Assembly (NCBI GenBank): GCA_030692055.1
Contig: JAUYCY010000178.1
Coordinates: 1 to 29,628 of the forward strand
Source: Candidatus Omnitrophota bacterium
GTDB lineage: Bacteria > Omnitrophota > Koll11 > Duberdicusellales > 4484-171
Direction of reading: 5' to 3'
DNA: 29,628 nucleotides
The notes under the pieces are model-generated. The model made no database searches, was not told where the DNA came from, and saw only the letters and a program-made list of their open reading frames with translations. How positions within the stretch are numbered: the first letter of the stretch is position 1; each line of letters begins with the position of its first letter. The translations under genes were made by a program, and so were the position numbers. This document shows, in pieces, positions 17,639 to 25,618 of the stretch.

Positions 17639-19348
17639 ATGGATTTTACTCTTTTCCAAAAACCACAAAGATATATCGGCAACGAATGGAATGTTGTCAA
17701 GAAAACCCACCACGGCAAGATAAAAATATGCGTTTGCTATCCTGATTACTACGAAATAGGCATGAGCAATCTGGGACTGCGGATAATTTATGGCATGCTT
17801 AACGAGTTTGAAGATGTTGTATGCGAGAGAACTTTTATGCCGGGAATTGATCTTTGCGGCTTCTTAATAAAAAACCGGAAAATTTTGTTTTCACTAGAAA
17901 CAAAAACTAACTTAAACGAGTTTGAAGTTATAGGCTTTAATTTAAATTACGAACTAAATTTTATAAACTTCTTACGTATTCTGTCTTTAGGCGGAATTGT
18001 CTTGGAAGCGAAAGAAAGAAAAAATACAATTGTTTTAGGAGGGGCAATTGCAAATCCAGAACCATTAGCAGATTTTGTAGACGTATTTTGCTTAGGAGAA
18101 TTTGAAGGAGTCGCGGATAAGTTTATAGAAATTTTACGAAAATATAAAGATAAGGAAAGCCGCCTTAAGGGATTTTCAGAAATAGACGGGCTATATGTGC
18201 CTAAATTTTACGCAGTAAACTTTCATAATAATAGCTTCAAGTTTGAAAAAGTTTACTCCTATGCGCAACTCCCTATTAAAAAAGTTTATATTAAAGATCT
18301 CGATAGTGCATATTATCCGCTAAAATGGCTAGTTCCAAATACTTCGATTATACATGACCGTGTTCCTATTGAAATTGCAAGGGGGTGCCCAAACGCTTGT
18401 GTTTTCTGTCAAGCAAAAGCTTTATACCACCCTTACAGAGAGAGAAGGCCTTCTACCATCCTAGGGTTTATGAAAGAAATATATAAAAACAGCGGATACG
18501 AAAACTTCTCTTTTCTAGCGCTTTCTGCGTCCGATTACTCCGCAATCAAAAATATTACCACAGAAGCCCTTGACTATTTTAAAGATAAAAGGATAGGGCT
18601 ATCGCTACCTTCGCTGCGCATCGACGATATTGTAGGAGGACTATACAATAAAATACTTCCACTCAAAAAAACTTCTCTTACTGTAGCCGTAGAGGCAGCG
18701 CGTGATGATTTACGAAATAAACTTAATAAAAATATCGATATAAATAAACTCTTCGAAACAGGCAAAATTATACGGTCCTTGAATTTAAGGCATATAAAAA
18801 TTTACTTTATGTTTGGATTCCATGACGAAAATGAAGATGATTTAATCGCTATCGGAAAATTTCTAAACACGCTAAGACAGCAAACAAGGCTTGAGCTCAA
18901 TGTGAGCATCAATATTTTTTCACCCAAACCTTTTTCTGCATGGCAAAACCATGCGCTGATCGAAGAAAATGTACTACATTCAAGAAGAGAGACCATACTT
19001 AAAAACATTCCACCGCATAGAGGCATTAAAGTTTCATTGTCATCGATAAAAAAGAGTATACTTGAAACAATACTTTCTCGTGGTGACCGCGGCCTTGGTC
19101 CAGTTATCTATCGCGTGTTTTTAAAAGAGTTTGAGCCCAGTGGTTATAGTGAAAATTTTTCATGGGATATATGGGAACAAGCGATGAAAGATGAAGGTAT
19201 CGATTATCGTTTTTATCTAGAAGCTAAAACTGAGAATTTTCCTTGGTCCTTTATTGAAAATAGAAGCGGAAGGACGCGGATTGAAACGCGGAATAACGCG
19301 GAAGATTTCGGCGTAAATCTCCCGCCAAAGCGGGATCCCGCTAAATAA
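17639..19348 (+). CDS. B12-binding-type radical SAM protein (TIGR03960-like)
   Basis: A 569-residue radical SAM protein with an N-terminal cobalamin-binding-like domain (CYPDYYEIGMSNLGLRIIYG, then VLGGAIANPEPLADFVD) and the cluster motif C250-x3-C254-x2-C257 in RGCPNACVFCQAK. In many bacteria a protein of this kind follows the mre-mrdA-rodA genes and precedes a DUF2344 protein and ribonuclease G. The first two features of that order are kept here, so I assign it to that uncharacterised family from context and memory. The ATG at 17639 is preferred over a TTG at 17606, which lies inside a 27-base hairpin. The last residues (from about 19317) are encoded by a GC-rich palindrome and may be a replaced C-terminus. 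Confidence 0.85.
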   Translation: MDFTLFQKPQRYIGNEWNVVKKTHHGKIKICVCYPDYYEIGMSNLGLRIIYGMLNEFEDVVCERTFMPGIDLCGFLIKNRKILFSLETKTNLNEFEVIGFNLNYELNFINFLRILSLGGIVLEAKERKNTIVLGGAIANPEPLADFVDVFCLGEFEGVADKFIEILRKYKDKESRLKGFSEIDGLYVPKFYAVNFHNNSFKFEKVYSYAQLPIKKVYIKDLDSAYYPLKWLVPNTSIIHDRVPIEIARGCPNACVFCQAKALYHPYRERRPSTILGFMKEIYKNSGYENFSFLALSASDYSAIKNITTEALDYFKDKRIGLSLPSLRIDDIVGGLYNKILPLKKTSLTVAVEAARDDLRNKLNKNIDINKLFETGKIIRSLNLRHIKIYFMFGFHDENEDDLIAIGKFLNTLRQQTRLELNVSINIFSPKPFSAWQNHALIEENVLHSRRETILKNIPPHRGIKVSLSSIKKSILETILSRGDRGLGPVIYRVFLKEFEPSGYSENFSWDIWEQAMKDEGIDYRFYLEAKTENFPWSFIENRSGRTRIETRNNAEDFGVNLPPKRDPAK

Positions 19349-19422
19349 AAACATTAAGGGGGCGGGACGCGTAGATATCCCCGCCTTGCCGGCGAGGCAG
19401 GCGTGTGTATCTGCATCTAAAA

Positions 19423-19728
19423 ATGAATATGGAAAAGTTTCCTCTAAAGGTAATTATTTATAAGGAAGGAGAAATGATTTATTTTTCGCAGTTAGACTTA
19501 GCAAAAATTTTAGAGCGTGCTATACGTAGAACCGGCCTGCCTTTTTACTACACCCAAGGATTTAGGCCTCATCTCAAAATAAGTTTTGGCCGCGCATTAA
19601 AATTGGGAATTGAAGGCGCGGAAGACGTTATTTTTTATTTTACCCGCCCAATATCACCGCAAGAACTTCGCCAGTTACTTTTACCGCAGTTACCCCAAGG
19701 CCTTACCATAAAAAATATCACAGTATAG
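19423..19728 (+). CDS. Radical SAM-linked protein, DUF2344 N-terminal half
   Basis: A 101-residue protein matching the N-terminal half of the DUF2344 (TIGR03936) family: IYFSQLDLAKILERAIRRTGLP then YTQGFRPHLKISFGRALKLGIEG. The family normally runs to about 200 residues, so roughly half is missing. The frame ends in TAG at 19726-19728, and a large palindromic element starts about 50 bases later. Family function is unknown; it is usually adjacent or fused to the radical SAM protein upstream, as here. The start is ATG at 19423 or 19429; the open frame continues upstream to a GTG at 19405 in a GC-rich repeat. It may be truncated, or a naturally short version. Confidence 0.75.
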   Translation: MNMEKFPLKVIIYKEGEMIYFSQLDLAKILERAIRRTGLPFYYTQGFRPHLKISFGRALKLGIEGAEDVIFYFTRPISPQELRQLLLPQLPQGLTIKNITV

Positions 19729-19774
19729 ATAGACTGTATAATAGAAAGATATGTTGCGTGTAGTTCTTCAGTAT

Positions 19775-20040
19775 TTCGGTAACGGCAAGGGTAACGATGC
19801 CAGTATCGGTTACGTTTAGGGGTAACGTCTATGAAAAATAACCAAGCTCCAAGAAACAATAACCAAACAATGACCAATAACCAAATTCCAATAACCAAAC
19901 TAAATGATAAGTTTGGTGATTGGTTATTGAATATTGGAATTTGTTTTGTTTGGAGCTTGTATCTTGGTTATTGGTTATTTCACAAAACGTAGCCCTAAGA
20001 CGAAACGGGCATCGTAACCGTAACCCTTAAACCGTTGCCG
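19775..20040. repeat. Large imperfect palindromic intergenic element
   Basis: The 361-base gap between the DUF2344 gene and the SpeD-like gene is mostly one nested inverted repeat. Its core is CCAAACT (19895-19901) pairing with AGTTTGG (19910-19916). The middle layer is ATAACCAA-rich on the left (19836-19894) and TTGGTTAT-rich on the right (19917-19980), with matched GCTCCAA/TTGGAGC and AAATTCCAATA. The outer layer pairs GGTAACGATGCC-type sequence near 19778-19801 with GGGCATCGTAACC near 20007-20019. It lies between convergent genes. I see no gene in it and no clear terminator outside it. Confidence 0.7.
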
Positions 20041-20089
20041 TAATTATGAAGTTGTATACTGCTTTGGTTGGATTTTTAGTCTTTAGAGG

Positions 20090-20449
20090 TTAACGTACGA
20101 GTAGGCGTGCCTTCACTTTTTTAGCCTTGAAGAAATTTTTAGTGAATTCTGTCGCTAACCTATGGTCGTAAGTTTTACAGGAAAAAACATTGATATAGGA
20201 TTTGCGCCAATATTCCGAAAAATGCCCGGTAATAGAGCTAGTTTCGATGAATTGTAACATTGAGTAGCCTTTAGTCTGGGGTTTCTCGAGCCCAAAATAC
20301 GGTAATTGCACTTTACCGAATTTTTTCATTTTAATAAGTTTGCAGAGCCTATCTACATATTCAGCAAGTTTAGTTTTTGAACTCATCACTGCCAAATCGC
20401 ATCCCGAAAGATCCAGAACTAATTCGTATCCAAATACAGTCATTTTCAT
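20090..20449 (-). CDS. SpeD-fold pyruvoyl-dependent decarboxylase (AdoMetDC homologue)
   Basis: A 119-residue protein of the bacterial S-adenosylmethionine decarboxylase fold, which self-cleaves to make a pyruvoyl cofactor. Key positions are kept: cleavage region IETSSITGHF with S71 (pyruvoyl Ser), H76 five residues on, and C91 in INVFSC twenty residues on. That is the spacing of Ser63, His68 and Cys83 in Thermotoga SpeD. The ATG at 20449 is chosen because AAGGAGG lies 12 bases upstream and the family begins right there (FGYELVLDLSGC). The open frame continues 88 codons further, but that start overlaps its own GGAG and the added residues look repeat-derived. It lies in the nspC-dehydrogenase cluster, whose route does not need decarboxylated SAM. 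It may therefore decarboxylate ornithine or arginine instead, as reported for other SpeD homologues; this is inference. Confidence 0.85.
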   Translation of the reverse strand: MKMTVFGYELVLDLSGCDLAVMSSKTKLAEYVDRLCKLIKMKKFGKVQLPYFGLEKPQTKGYSMLQFIETSSITGHFSEYWRKSYINVFSCKTYDHRLATEFTKNFFKAKKVKARLLVR

Positions 20450-20780
20450 TTCTCTATATTTCCTCCTTTTTAAATAGGCTGACGGCGAATTGTGGGAAAG
20501 ATTTATTTGCGGGCTATCGTGTTTTGTTCCCAAATCAAAACCATTATTTTTACGTTCAGGTAATATTTTTTTTGCCAAAATAGATAACTCTTTTTTAAAA
20601 GGATTTACTTTTGGAAGAAGAGTAGGGTTGTCAGCGCAAAGAGGTTCGGCTTTGAGGCGAACTCCCGCGCCGTTTACACGTTCATCGGTCGGGCAATCTT
20701 GTTTTATTTCCATCTCCTTTTTCTTTTTGCTTGTATAACATACGAACTAGTTGCTTTGCCAAAATTTTTAACTCAACTTT

Positions 20781-20809
20781 TTTATAACACATTTTTGTAT
20801 TATTTGCAA
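20781..20809 (-). promoter_or_regulatory. Probable promoter of the SpeD-like gene
   Basis: Read on the minus strand: TTGCAA (20804-20809), a 17-base spacer and TATAAA (20781-20786). The start point would be near 20774, leaving a leader of about 325 bases to the chosen ATG at 20449, or 60 bases to the longer reading frame starting at 20713. A second weaker candidate, TTGGCA-N18-TTATAC, lies at 20733-20762. The 403-base gap to the dehydrogenase gene holds this, AT-rich sequence, and no other gene that I can support. Confidence 0.4.
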
Positions 20810-20852
20810 GAGTTTTTTAAAATTTTTTTATTTTCCCCTCTTTAGAAAAAAA

Positions 20853-22100
20853 TTATCTTACTTTTGCTGCCGGCTCTAACGGAGACGGGCGTTCTTGGAT
20901 TTCTGTTTCCAAACCCATTTTATTCAGTAGTTCAATAAAAGGGTCGGGGTTTAATTCTTCGACGTTGACCATAGTTTTTATATCCCACTCGCCTTTTGCT
21001 ATAAGCATCGCCGCTGCTACTGGAGGTACGCCGGCAGTATAACTAATAGCCTGTGATTCAACTTCCTTATAGCATTCGGTATGATCACAGATATTATAGA
21101 TAAAAATTGTTTTATCCTTGCCATTCTTTTTGCCTTTTATGAAATTTCCAATACAAGTTTTTCCGCTATAGCCGGGAGCAAGCGAGGATGGATCAGGAAG
21201 TATTGCTTTTAAAACCTTTAGCGGGATTACTTCAATTCCTTCCGCTGTTTTAATCGGCTTCTCGGAAGTCAACCCAAGGTTTGTGAGTACCGTAAAGACA
21301 TTAATGTAGTGATCGCCAAAACCCATCCAGAAGCGTATGCTGTTTGCGTCTATATTTTTTGATAAAGAATGAAGTTCGTCATGGCCGTTTAGATAGACAG
21401 GAAGTCTGCCAACAACCGGAAAATCATAGAACATTTTTATCGCGTGGACTTTTTCCATTACCCATTTGCGGTCAATCCATGTCCAAACTTTTTTGAATTC
21501 CCTGAAATTTATTTCCGGATCGAAATTAGTCGCAAAGTATTTACCGTGGCTGCCGGCATTAACATCCAGAATATCTATGGTGTCAATCTTATCAAAATAG
21601 TGTTTTACCGCTAACGCGCAGTAGGCATTCACAACTCCGGGGTCAAATCCTACTCCGAGGATTGCGGTGGTATTATTTTGTTTGCAGCGGTCTTTGCGTT
21701 TCCATTCATAATTTGCATACCAAGGCGGATCTTCGCAGACTTTATTCGGCTCTTCGTATATTGCAGTGTCCATGTAGGCTACGCCTGATTGAATGCAAGC
21801 TTCTAAAAGCGCCATATTTACGTAAGCTTGCGCAAGGTTAATCACTATTTGCGAATTTGTTTCTTTTATTAGTTTTACCGTAGAAGCGATATTCAAGGCG
21901 TTTATTTGACGTGAATAAATTCTCTTCGTTTTATCTTTTATATGGTTTTTTCTTTTAACGCTATCGATAATCGCATCGCATTTACTTTGCGTTCGGGAAG
22001 CGATACAGATATCGCCTAAGATATCGTTGTTTTGGGCGCACTTATGCAAAGCTACTTGAGCTACGCCGCCCGCACCGACGATCAAGACATTTTCTTTCAT
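20853..22100 (-). CDS. Carboxynorspermidine/carboxyspermidine dehydrogenase
   Basis: A 415-residue protein of the saccharopine dehydrogenase-like family. It begins MKENVLIVGAGGVAQVALHK, an NAD(P)-binding Rossmann start with GxGGxA, and continues with ICIASRTQSKCDAI, VINLAQAYVNMALLEACIQSG and GVGFDPGVVNAYCALAVKHYF as in carboxynorspermidine dehydrogenases. The enzyme condenses aspartate semialdehyde with putrescine (or diaminopropane) and reduces the imine to carboxyspermidine (or carboxynorspermidine). The next step, decarboxylation, is by the NspC protein encoded upstream in the same orientation. GGAGG lies 10 bases before the ATG. Lysine biosynthesis is a less likely alternative because of the NspC neighbour. 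Confidence 0.9.
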   Translation of the reverse strand: MKENVLIVGAGGVAQVALHKCAQNNDILGDICIASRTQSKCDAIIDSVKRKNHIKDKTKRIYSRQINALNIASTVKLIKETNSQIVINLAQAYVNMALLEACIQSGVAYMDTAIYEEPNKVCEDPPWYANYEWKRKDRCKQNNTTAILGVGFDPGVVNAYCALAVKHYFDKIDTIDILDVNAGSHGKYFATNFDPEINFREFKKVWTWIDRKWVMEKVHAIKMFYDFPVVGRLPVYLNGHDELHSLSKNIDANSIRFWMGFGDHYINVFTVLTNLGLTSEKPIKTAEGIEVIPLKVLKAILPDPSSLAPGYSGKTCIGNFIKGKKNGKDKTIFIYNICDHTECYKEVESQAISYTAGVPPVAAAMLIAKGEWDIKTMVNVEELNPDPFIELLNKMGLETEIQERPSPLEPAAKVR

Positions 22101-22120
22101 GTTGATTTATCCTCCTTCGA

Positions 22121-22262
22121 TGACGACACAATTTATGTTAGCTATTGCGAACATAAATTGCACGTCGGAATTGAACCCTTGACATCTTCGATGTCAAGGG
22201 TAAATTCGACCACACAATTTTTCTACGCGCATAGCTTGAAAAATCGTAAGTCTCATTTACGA
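22121..22262 (+). repeat. Intergenic hairpin element, copy B
   Basis: Left hairpin: CAATTTATG (22129-22137) pairs with CATAAATTG (22152-22160), 14-base loop TTAGCTATTGCGAA. Centre: GAATTGAACCCTTGACATC (22168-22186) pairs with 22190-22207, including 12 perfect bp, with only a TTC loop. Right hairpin: ATTTTTC (22217-22223) with GAAAAAT (22238-22244), 14-base loop TACGCGCATAGCTT, then GTCTCATTTA. It fills the 156-base gap between nspC and the dehydrogenase gene, in the orientation opposite to those genes. Its right end contains the nspC stop codon. Confidence 0.75.
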
Positions 22263-23360
22263 TAAGCTATTCACAAAATCCTTATATCCGAAACGCCTTA
22301 CCGTTTCTATTTTACCGTTTAATCTCTTTACGGCAATCGACGGCATTTGCAGGCCGTTAAACCAATTCTTTTTGACCATGGTATAGCCGGCAGCATCTTT
22401 TATTCTGATAGTCACACCTGTTTTTAGCCGGTTTTTAAATTGGTAAGTTCCAAAAATATCTCCTGCCAGGCAGGAACGTCCGGCAATCATATATTTGAAT
22501 TTTCCTTTTGTTGTGCTTTCTATTTTAGCATTTATTCGGTAAACTAATAGATCCGGCATATGAGCTTCAGTGGAAGCGTCTACTATGGCTATATCAATTT
22601 CATTATGAACGATATCTAGTACTTTTGTTAGGAGTTGCGCCGACTTTGAAATAGTTGCTTCTCCAGGCTCTAGATAAACTTGAACCCGGAACTTATCGCT
22701 GAATTCTTTTATTTTCGAACAAAATTTATTAACCGGATATCCGTCTTTTGTAAAATACAACCCGCCGCCCAAGCTAACCCATTCCAGTCTTTTTAGCAAA
22801 TCGCCGTAAGTATTGGCGATAAAATCTAGATTGGAAGAAAAATTATTAAAATTATCATTTTCACAGTTAAAGTGAAACATCACTCCGCTGATTAATGGCG
22901 CTACCTTCAGTAGATTAGCCGCACCGGTTGCGCCAAGCCTTGAATATCGCCTTGCCGGGTCAGCTAAATCAAAATGTGAATAGCTAATTCCAGGATTGAC
23001 CCTTAGGCCAATTTTACACCCCTTAGCATAGCGATGGAGGCGTTTTAATTGCGATATGGAATTAAAAATAATTTTATCGCTATATTTACGTATTTCTTTT
23101 ATCTCATTTATCTTATACGCTACGCTATAGGCGTGAACTTCTTTTTTGAATTTTTCTCTTCCTAGGCGTGTCTCATAAAGCGAGCTGCTAGTTGTACCAT
23201 CCATATATTTTCGTATAAGATTAAAAACGCACCACGTAGAAAAACATTTCAATGCCAGCACAAATTTTACACCGGAATAATTCTTTATATATTGAATTAT
23301 TTTCAAATTCTTTAATAATTTCTTTTCGTCAATTAAATAATAAGGAGTTTCTATCATCAT
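22257..23360 (-). CDS. nspC: Carboxynorspermidine/carboxyspermidine decarboxylase
   Basis: A 367-residue PLP enzyme of the alanine racemase/fold III decarboxylase class. The cofactor Lys is K38 in VLALKCFSTW. Other family marks are HSYxxA-like VHAYSVAYK, IGLRVNPGISYSHFDLADPARRYSRLG, MFHFNCENDNF, WVSLGGGLYFTKDGYP, YLEPGEA and IVDASTEAHMPDLL. It removes the carboxyl from carboxyspermidine or carboxynorspermidine to give spermidine or norspermidine. First gene of a minus-strand cluster with the dehydrogenase and the SpeD-like gene. The stop codon lies in the right end of repeat copy B. Two adjacent Met codons (23360 and 23357) could start it; there is no clear Shine-Dalgarno sequence. Confidence 0.93.
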   Translation of the reverse strand: MMIETPYYLIDEKKLLKNLKIIQYIKNYSGVKFVLALKCFSTWCVFNLIRKYMDGTTSSSLYETRLGREKFKKEVHAYSVAYKINEIKEIRKYSDKIIFNSISQLKRLHRYAKGCKIGLRVNPGISYSHFDLADPARRYSRLGATGAANLLKVAPLISGVMFHFNCENDNFNNFSSNLDFIANTYGDLLKRLEWVSLGGGLYFTKDGYPVNKFCSKIKEFSDKFRVQVYLEPGEATISKSAQLLTKVLDIVHNEIDIAIVDASTEAHMPDLLVYRINAKIESTTKGKFKYMIAGRSCLAGDIFGTYQFKNRLKTGVTIRIKDAAGYTMVKKNWFNGLQMPSIAVKRLNGKIETVRRFGYKDFVNSLS

Positions 23361-23397
23361 TAGGGATATATAAAATAAAATATGTATAATTTATTTT

Positions 23398-23426
23398 ATA
23401 TTAACAATATTTGATTAGTCTTGCAA
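23398..23426 (-). promoter_or_regulatory. Probable promoter of the nspC cluster
   Basis: Read on the minus strand: TTGCAA (23421-23426), a 17-base spacer and TAATAT (23398-23403). The start point would be near 23391, about 30 bases before the nspC ATG. The -35 hexamer TTGCAA and the spacing equal those of the promoter proposed for the SpeD-like gene. Confidence 0.5.
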
Positions 23427-23440
23427 GGATTTTTTTAAGT

Positions 23441-23671
23441 GAGGCCGCAACTTATGGTAGCTACTGCGAACATAAGTTGCCTGGCCGAACTTGACCCCCC
23501 ACCACTTTTTGAAAATGAGCCTATAATCAAAGAACGAACGTGTTTTCCCACCGCACCTAAGTCTTTAATATCCCCACCATCTACAAAAAGTGGTGGGGGG
23601 TCAATTCGCAGACGCCCTTACGGGCTACGACTTATGTCGTTATCGCTCTATAAGTCGTCTGCTCATTGATT
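23441..23671 (+). repeat. Intergenic hairpin element, copy A (most complete)
   Basis: Left hairpin: GCAACTTATG (23447-23456) pairs perfectly with CATAAGTTGC (23471-23480), 14-base loop GTAGCTACTGCGAA, flanked by GGCC on both sides. Centre: a 21-bp perfect inverted repeat (23491-23511 with 23584-23604) starting TTGACCCCCC, around a 72-base spacer. CAATTCGCAG follows. Right hairpin: ACGACTTAT (23627-23635) with ATAAGTCGT (23650-23658), 14-base loop, then CTGCTCATTGATT. No open reading frame in it resembles a protein. Confidence 0.8.
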
Positions 23672-23783
23672 TTCCTTGTGAAGCGCACAGTTTTTTGTTA
23701 AAATTAGCCCAATGCCCACGTAGTTTCCGCCACCGCTTTATGAAAGCTTAGGTGGACTGCGCCGAAATAATTTATATTATGGA

Positions 23784-23948
23784 GGCGGGTAGTTGATACC
23801 TGCCTGCCGGTGGGTAGGGAATACATCCCGACGTAATGTCGGGGGAGGTTCGCCCCGCACTTTCGCCGAGGTAGCTTCCGCCGAAGGCCCTCGGCTTCGC
23901 CGAGAGGCGAGCGAGACCTCGCCGCTTTGCAGCCTGCTGCAAAGCGGC
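23784..23948 (+). repeat. Broken copy of the tRNA-Thr locus, upstream
   Basis: 23784-23876 repeats, with changes, the 90 bases at 23946-24035 that lead into the intact tRNA-Thr, including CCCCGCACTTTC (23853-23864) and the first 12 tRNA bases GCCGAGGTAGCT (23865-23876). After them the tRNA body is missing, yet CCTCGGCT (23889-23896) restores a perfect 7-bp acceptor stem. Hairpin-rich sequence follows, including a 12-bp stem GCCGCTTTGCAG at 23921-23932 with 23937-23948. This is a tRNA relic, not a working gene. Confidence 0.7.
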
Positions 23949-24011
23949 GGGCAGTTGGTACCTGCTGTTGGTAGGTAGGGAGTACACCCCGATGTTACGT
24001 CAGGAAGGTCG

Positions 24012-24120
<109 letters not shown>

Positions 24121-24204
24121 TCGCGGGCTTTTAACAAAGGTGGAAGATAGATTACAGGCTTAAACCGTTACTTTTTCTGTACGTTACTCAAAAGGACGGG
24201 AAGG

Positions 24205-24346
24205 TTCGAGAGTTTCCGCCGAAGGCCCTCGGCTTTCCGCGGCTTCCCGCGGCTTCGCCGCGAGGCGAGCGAGACTTCGCCAAAAGCTAAACTTTTGGCG
24301 AGCAAATCTCTTTCTCGGCTTTTCAAAAAAGTGCGGAGTCGCGGTC
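24205..24346 (+). repeat. Broken copy of the tRNA-Thr locus, downstream
   Basis: 24302-24346 repeats the 3' part of tRNA-Thr and its trailer (CAAATCTCTTTCTCGGCTT, then AAGTGCGGAGTCGCGGTCTT). The sequence before it (24213-24230, CCGCCGAAGGCCCTCGGCT) matches the hairpin-rich filler of the upstream broken copy. A 9-bp stem CGCCAAAAG/CTTTTGGCG lies at 24278-24300. It reads as a second tRNA relic whose 5' half was replaced by palindromic sequence. The remaining bases between nspC and the MFS gene (23671-23783 and 24121-24204) show no gene to me. Confidence 0.6.
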
Positions 24347-24364
24347 TTAATACAATAATTTACA

Positions 24365-25618
24365 ATGTTGCATAACTATATAAAAATTTTAGGAAAGAAA
24401 AACTTTTTCCTGCTTTGGTTTAGCCAGATAATTTCACAATTTGGCGATAAACTTACTCAGGTTGCACTGATTGGCTTAGTTTCACAGATATCTCAATCCT
24501 CAGCAAGCCTTGCCGTAACCATTAGCATGACCATAGTGCCGGTATTAATATTTTCTCCAATTTCCGGTGTCTATGTCGATCGCTGGAGCAAAAGAAAAAC
24601 TATGTATATCTGTGACCTGCTGCGAGGATTACTTATTCTATGTATTATATATCTTCTCAATTTTAAGTCCTTACCATTTATCTACGTTATTATATTTTTA
24701 TCTTTTAGCGTGGGAAGGTTTTTCATACCGGCAAAAATGGCATTCATTCCAAAACTTGTTCTACGTAAAGACATTTTTTTAGCAAACTCTTTAATCTCAG
24801 TAACCGCTACTATTGCTGCAGTTATCGGTATAGGGTTAGGTGGTATTATTGTTGATAAATACGGGATTAGCACTACGTTCATTATTGATTCTTTTACTTT
24901 CTTTATCTCTGCCCTTGCTATATCACTAATTACATTAAAAGAAAAGGGTGAGTTTTTACCTAAAGATATATTTGAGATAGGCAAAGATGCTGCTAGCGTA
25001 GTTAAGAAATCTTTTGTGCGAGAACTAAAAGAAGGCATACAATATATTTATCGTTCAGACGAAACAAAATATGCATTTACGATTTTTCTATTTCTTTTCT
25101 CATGCGTGGGCGGGCTTTTCCCAGTATTTACTAAATTTATACAGACTACTCTGGGTTCAGTAACAAAAGATCTAGGCTTTGTAGGAGTATCGCTAGGGCT
25201 AGGCATTTTCATGGGCTCGCTTATCTACGGAAAAATTGCTGACAAGTTTCCCGTAAAAACGGCGATAAACTTTTCGATTATGTTTGGTGCGCTTTATAAT
25301 ATTGTATTTACTGTTTCCTTAAAGCATCATCCTTCGTCGTTACTAGCAATTATTTTAGCCTTTGTTATGGGCATAATTATTTCTCCAATATTTGTCGGTG
25401 TAAATGCCCTAATTCATCGTGAAAGTAAAGACGAACTTTTAGGTAGAATTTTTGGCGGTCTAGAGTTCGTCTCGCATTTTGGTTTTTTGATTTCAATGTT
25501 TATCTTTGCTTATTTGGCAGATATTTTCAGCCCATTTACAATTATGGTTTCTATTGGTATAATTAGTTTCCTTTTTTCCATAATCTTTATCTCATATGAT
25601 TCACGTAGACGAACATAA
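24365..25618 (+). CDS. Major facilitator superfamily exporter
   Basis: A 417-residue membrane protein with about twelve hydrophobic segments in two halves. An N-terminal FLLWFSQIISQFGDKLTQVAL and the loop motif SGVYVDRWSKRKTMYICDLLRG between helices 2 and 3 match the MFS_3/EntS-like exporter group. A central basic loop (about 200-225) separates the halves. Substrate cannot be told from sequence; relatives export siderophores, macrolides or other small molecules. The final 23 bases overlap the rnfC start in another frame, so the two may be co-translated even though no functional link is known. Confidence 0.88.
   Translation: MLHNYIKILGKKNFFLLWFSQIISQFGDKLTQVALIGLVSQISQSSASLAVTISMTIVPVLIFSPISGVYVDRWSKRKTMYICDLLRGLLILCIIYLLNFKSLPFIYVIIFLSFSVGRFFIPAKMAFIPKLVLRKDIFLANSLISVTATIAAVIGIGLGGIIVDKYGISTTFIIDSFTFFISALAISLITLKEKGEFLPKDIFEIGKDAASVVKKSFVRELKEGIQYIYRSDETKYAFTIFLFLFSCVGGLFPVFTKFIQTTLGSVTKDLGFVGVSLGLGIFMGSLIYGKIADKFPVKTAINFSIMFGALYNIVFTVSLKHHPSSLLAIILAFVMGIIISPIFVGVNALIHRESKDELLGRIFGGLEFVSHFGFLISMFIFAYLADIFSPFTIMVSIGIISFLFSIIFISYDSRRRT

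Noticed and set aside
20450..20713. 88-codon N-terminal extension of the SpeD-like gene
   Set aside because: The upstream ATG at 20713 overlaps its own GGAG, the residues show no family similarity and look repeat-derived, while the ATG at 20449 has AAGGAGG upstream and gives the normal family length.
23441..23671. Integron attC site or CRISPR repeat
   Set aside because: The hairpins are far apart from any integrase or cas gene, are not regularly spaced, and the attC core sequences are not present.
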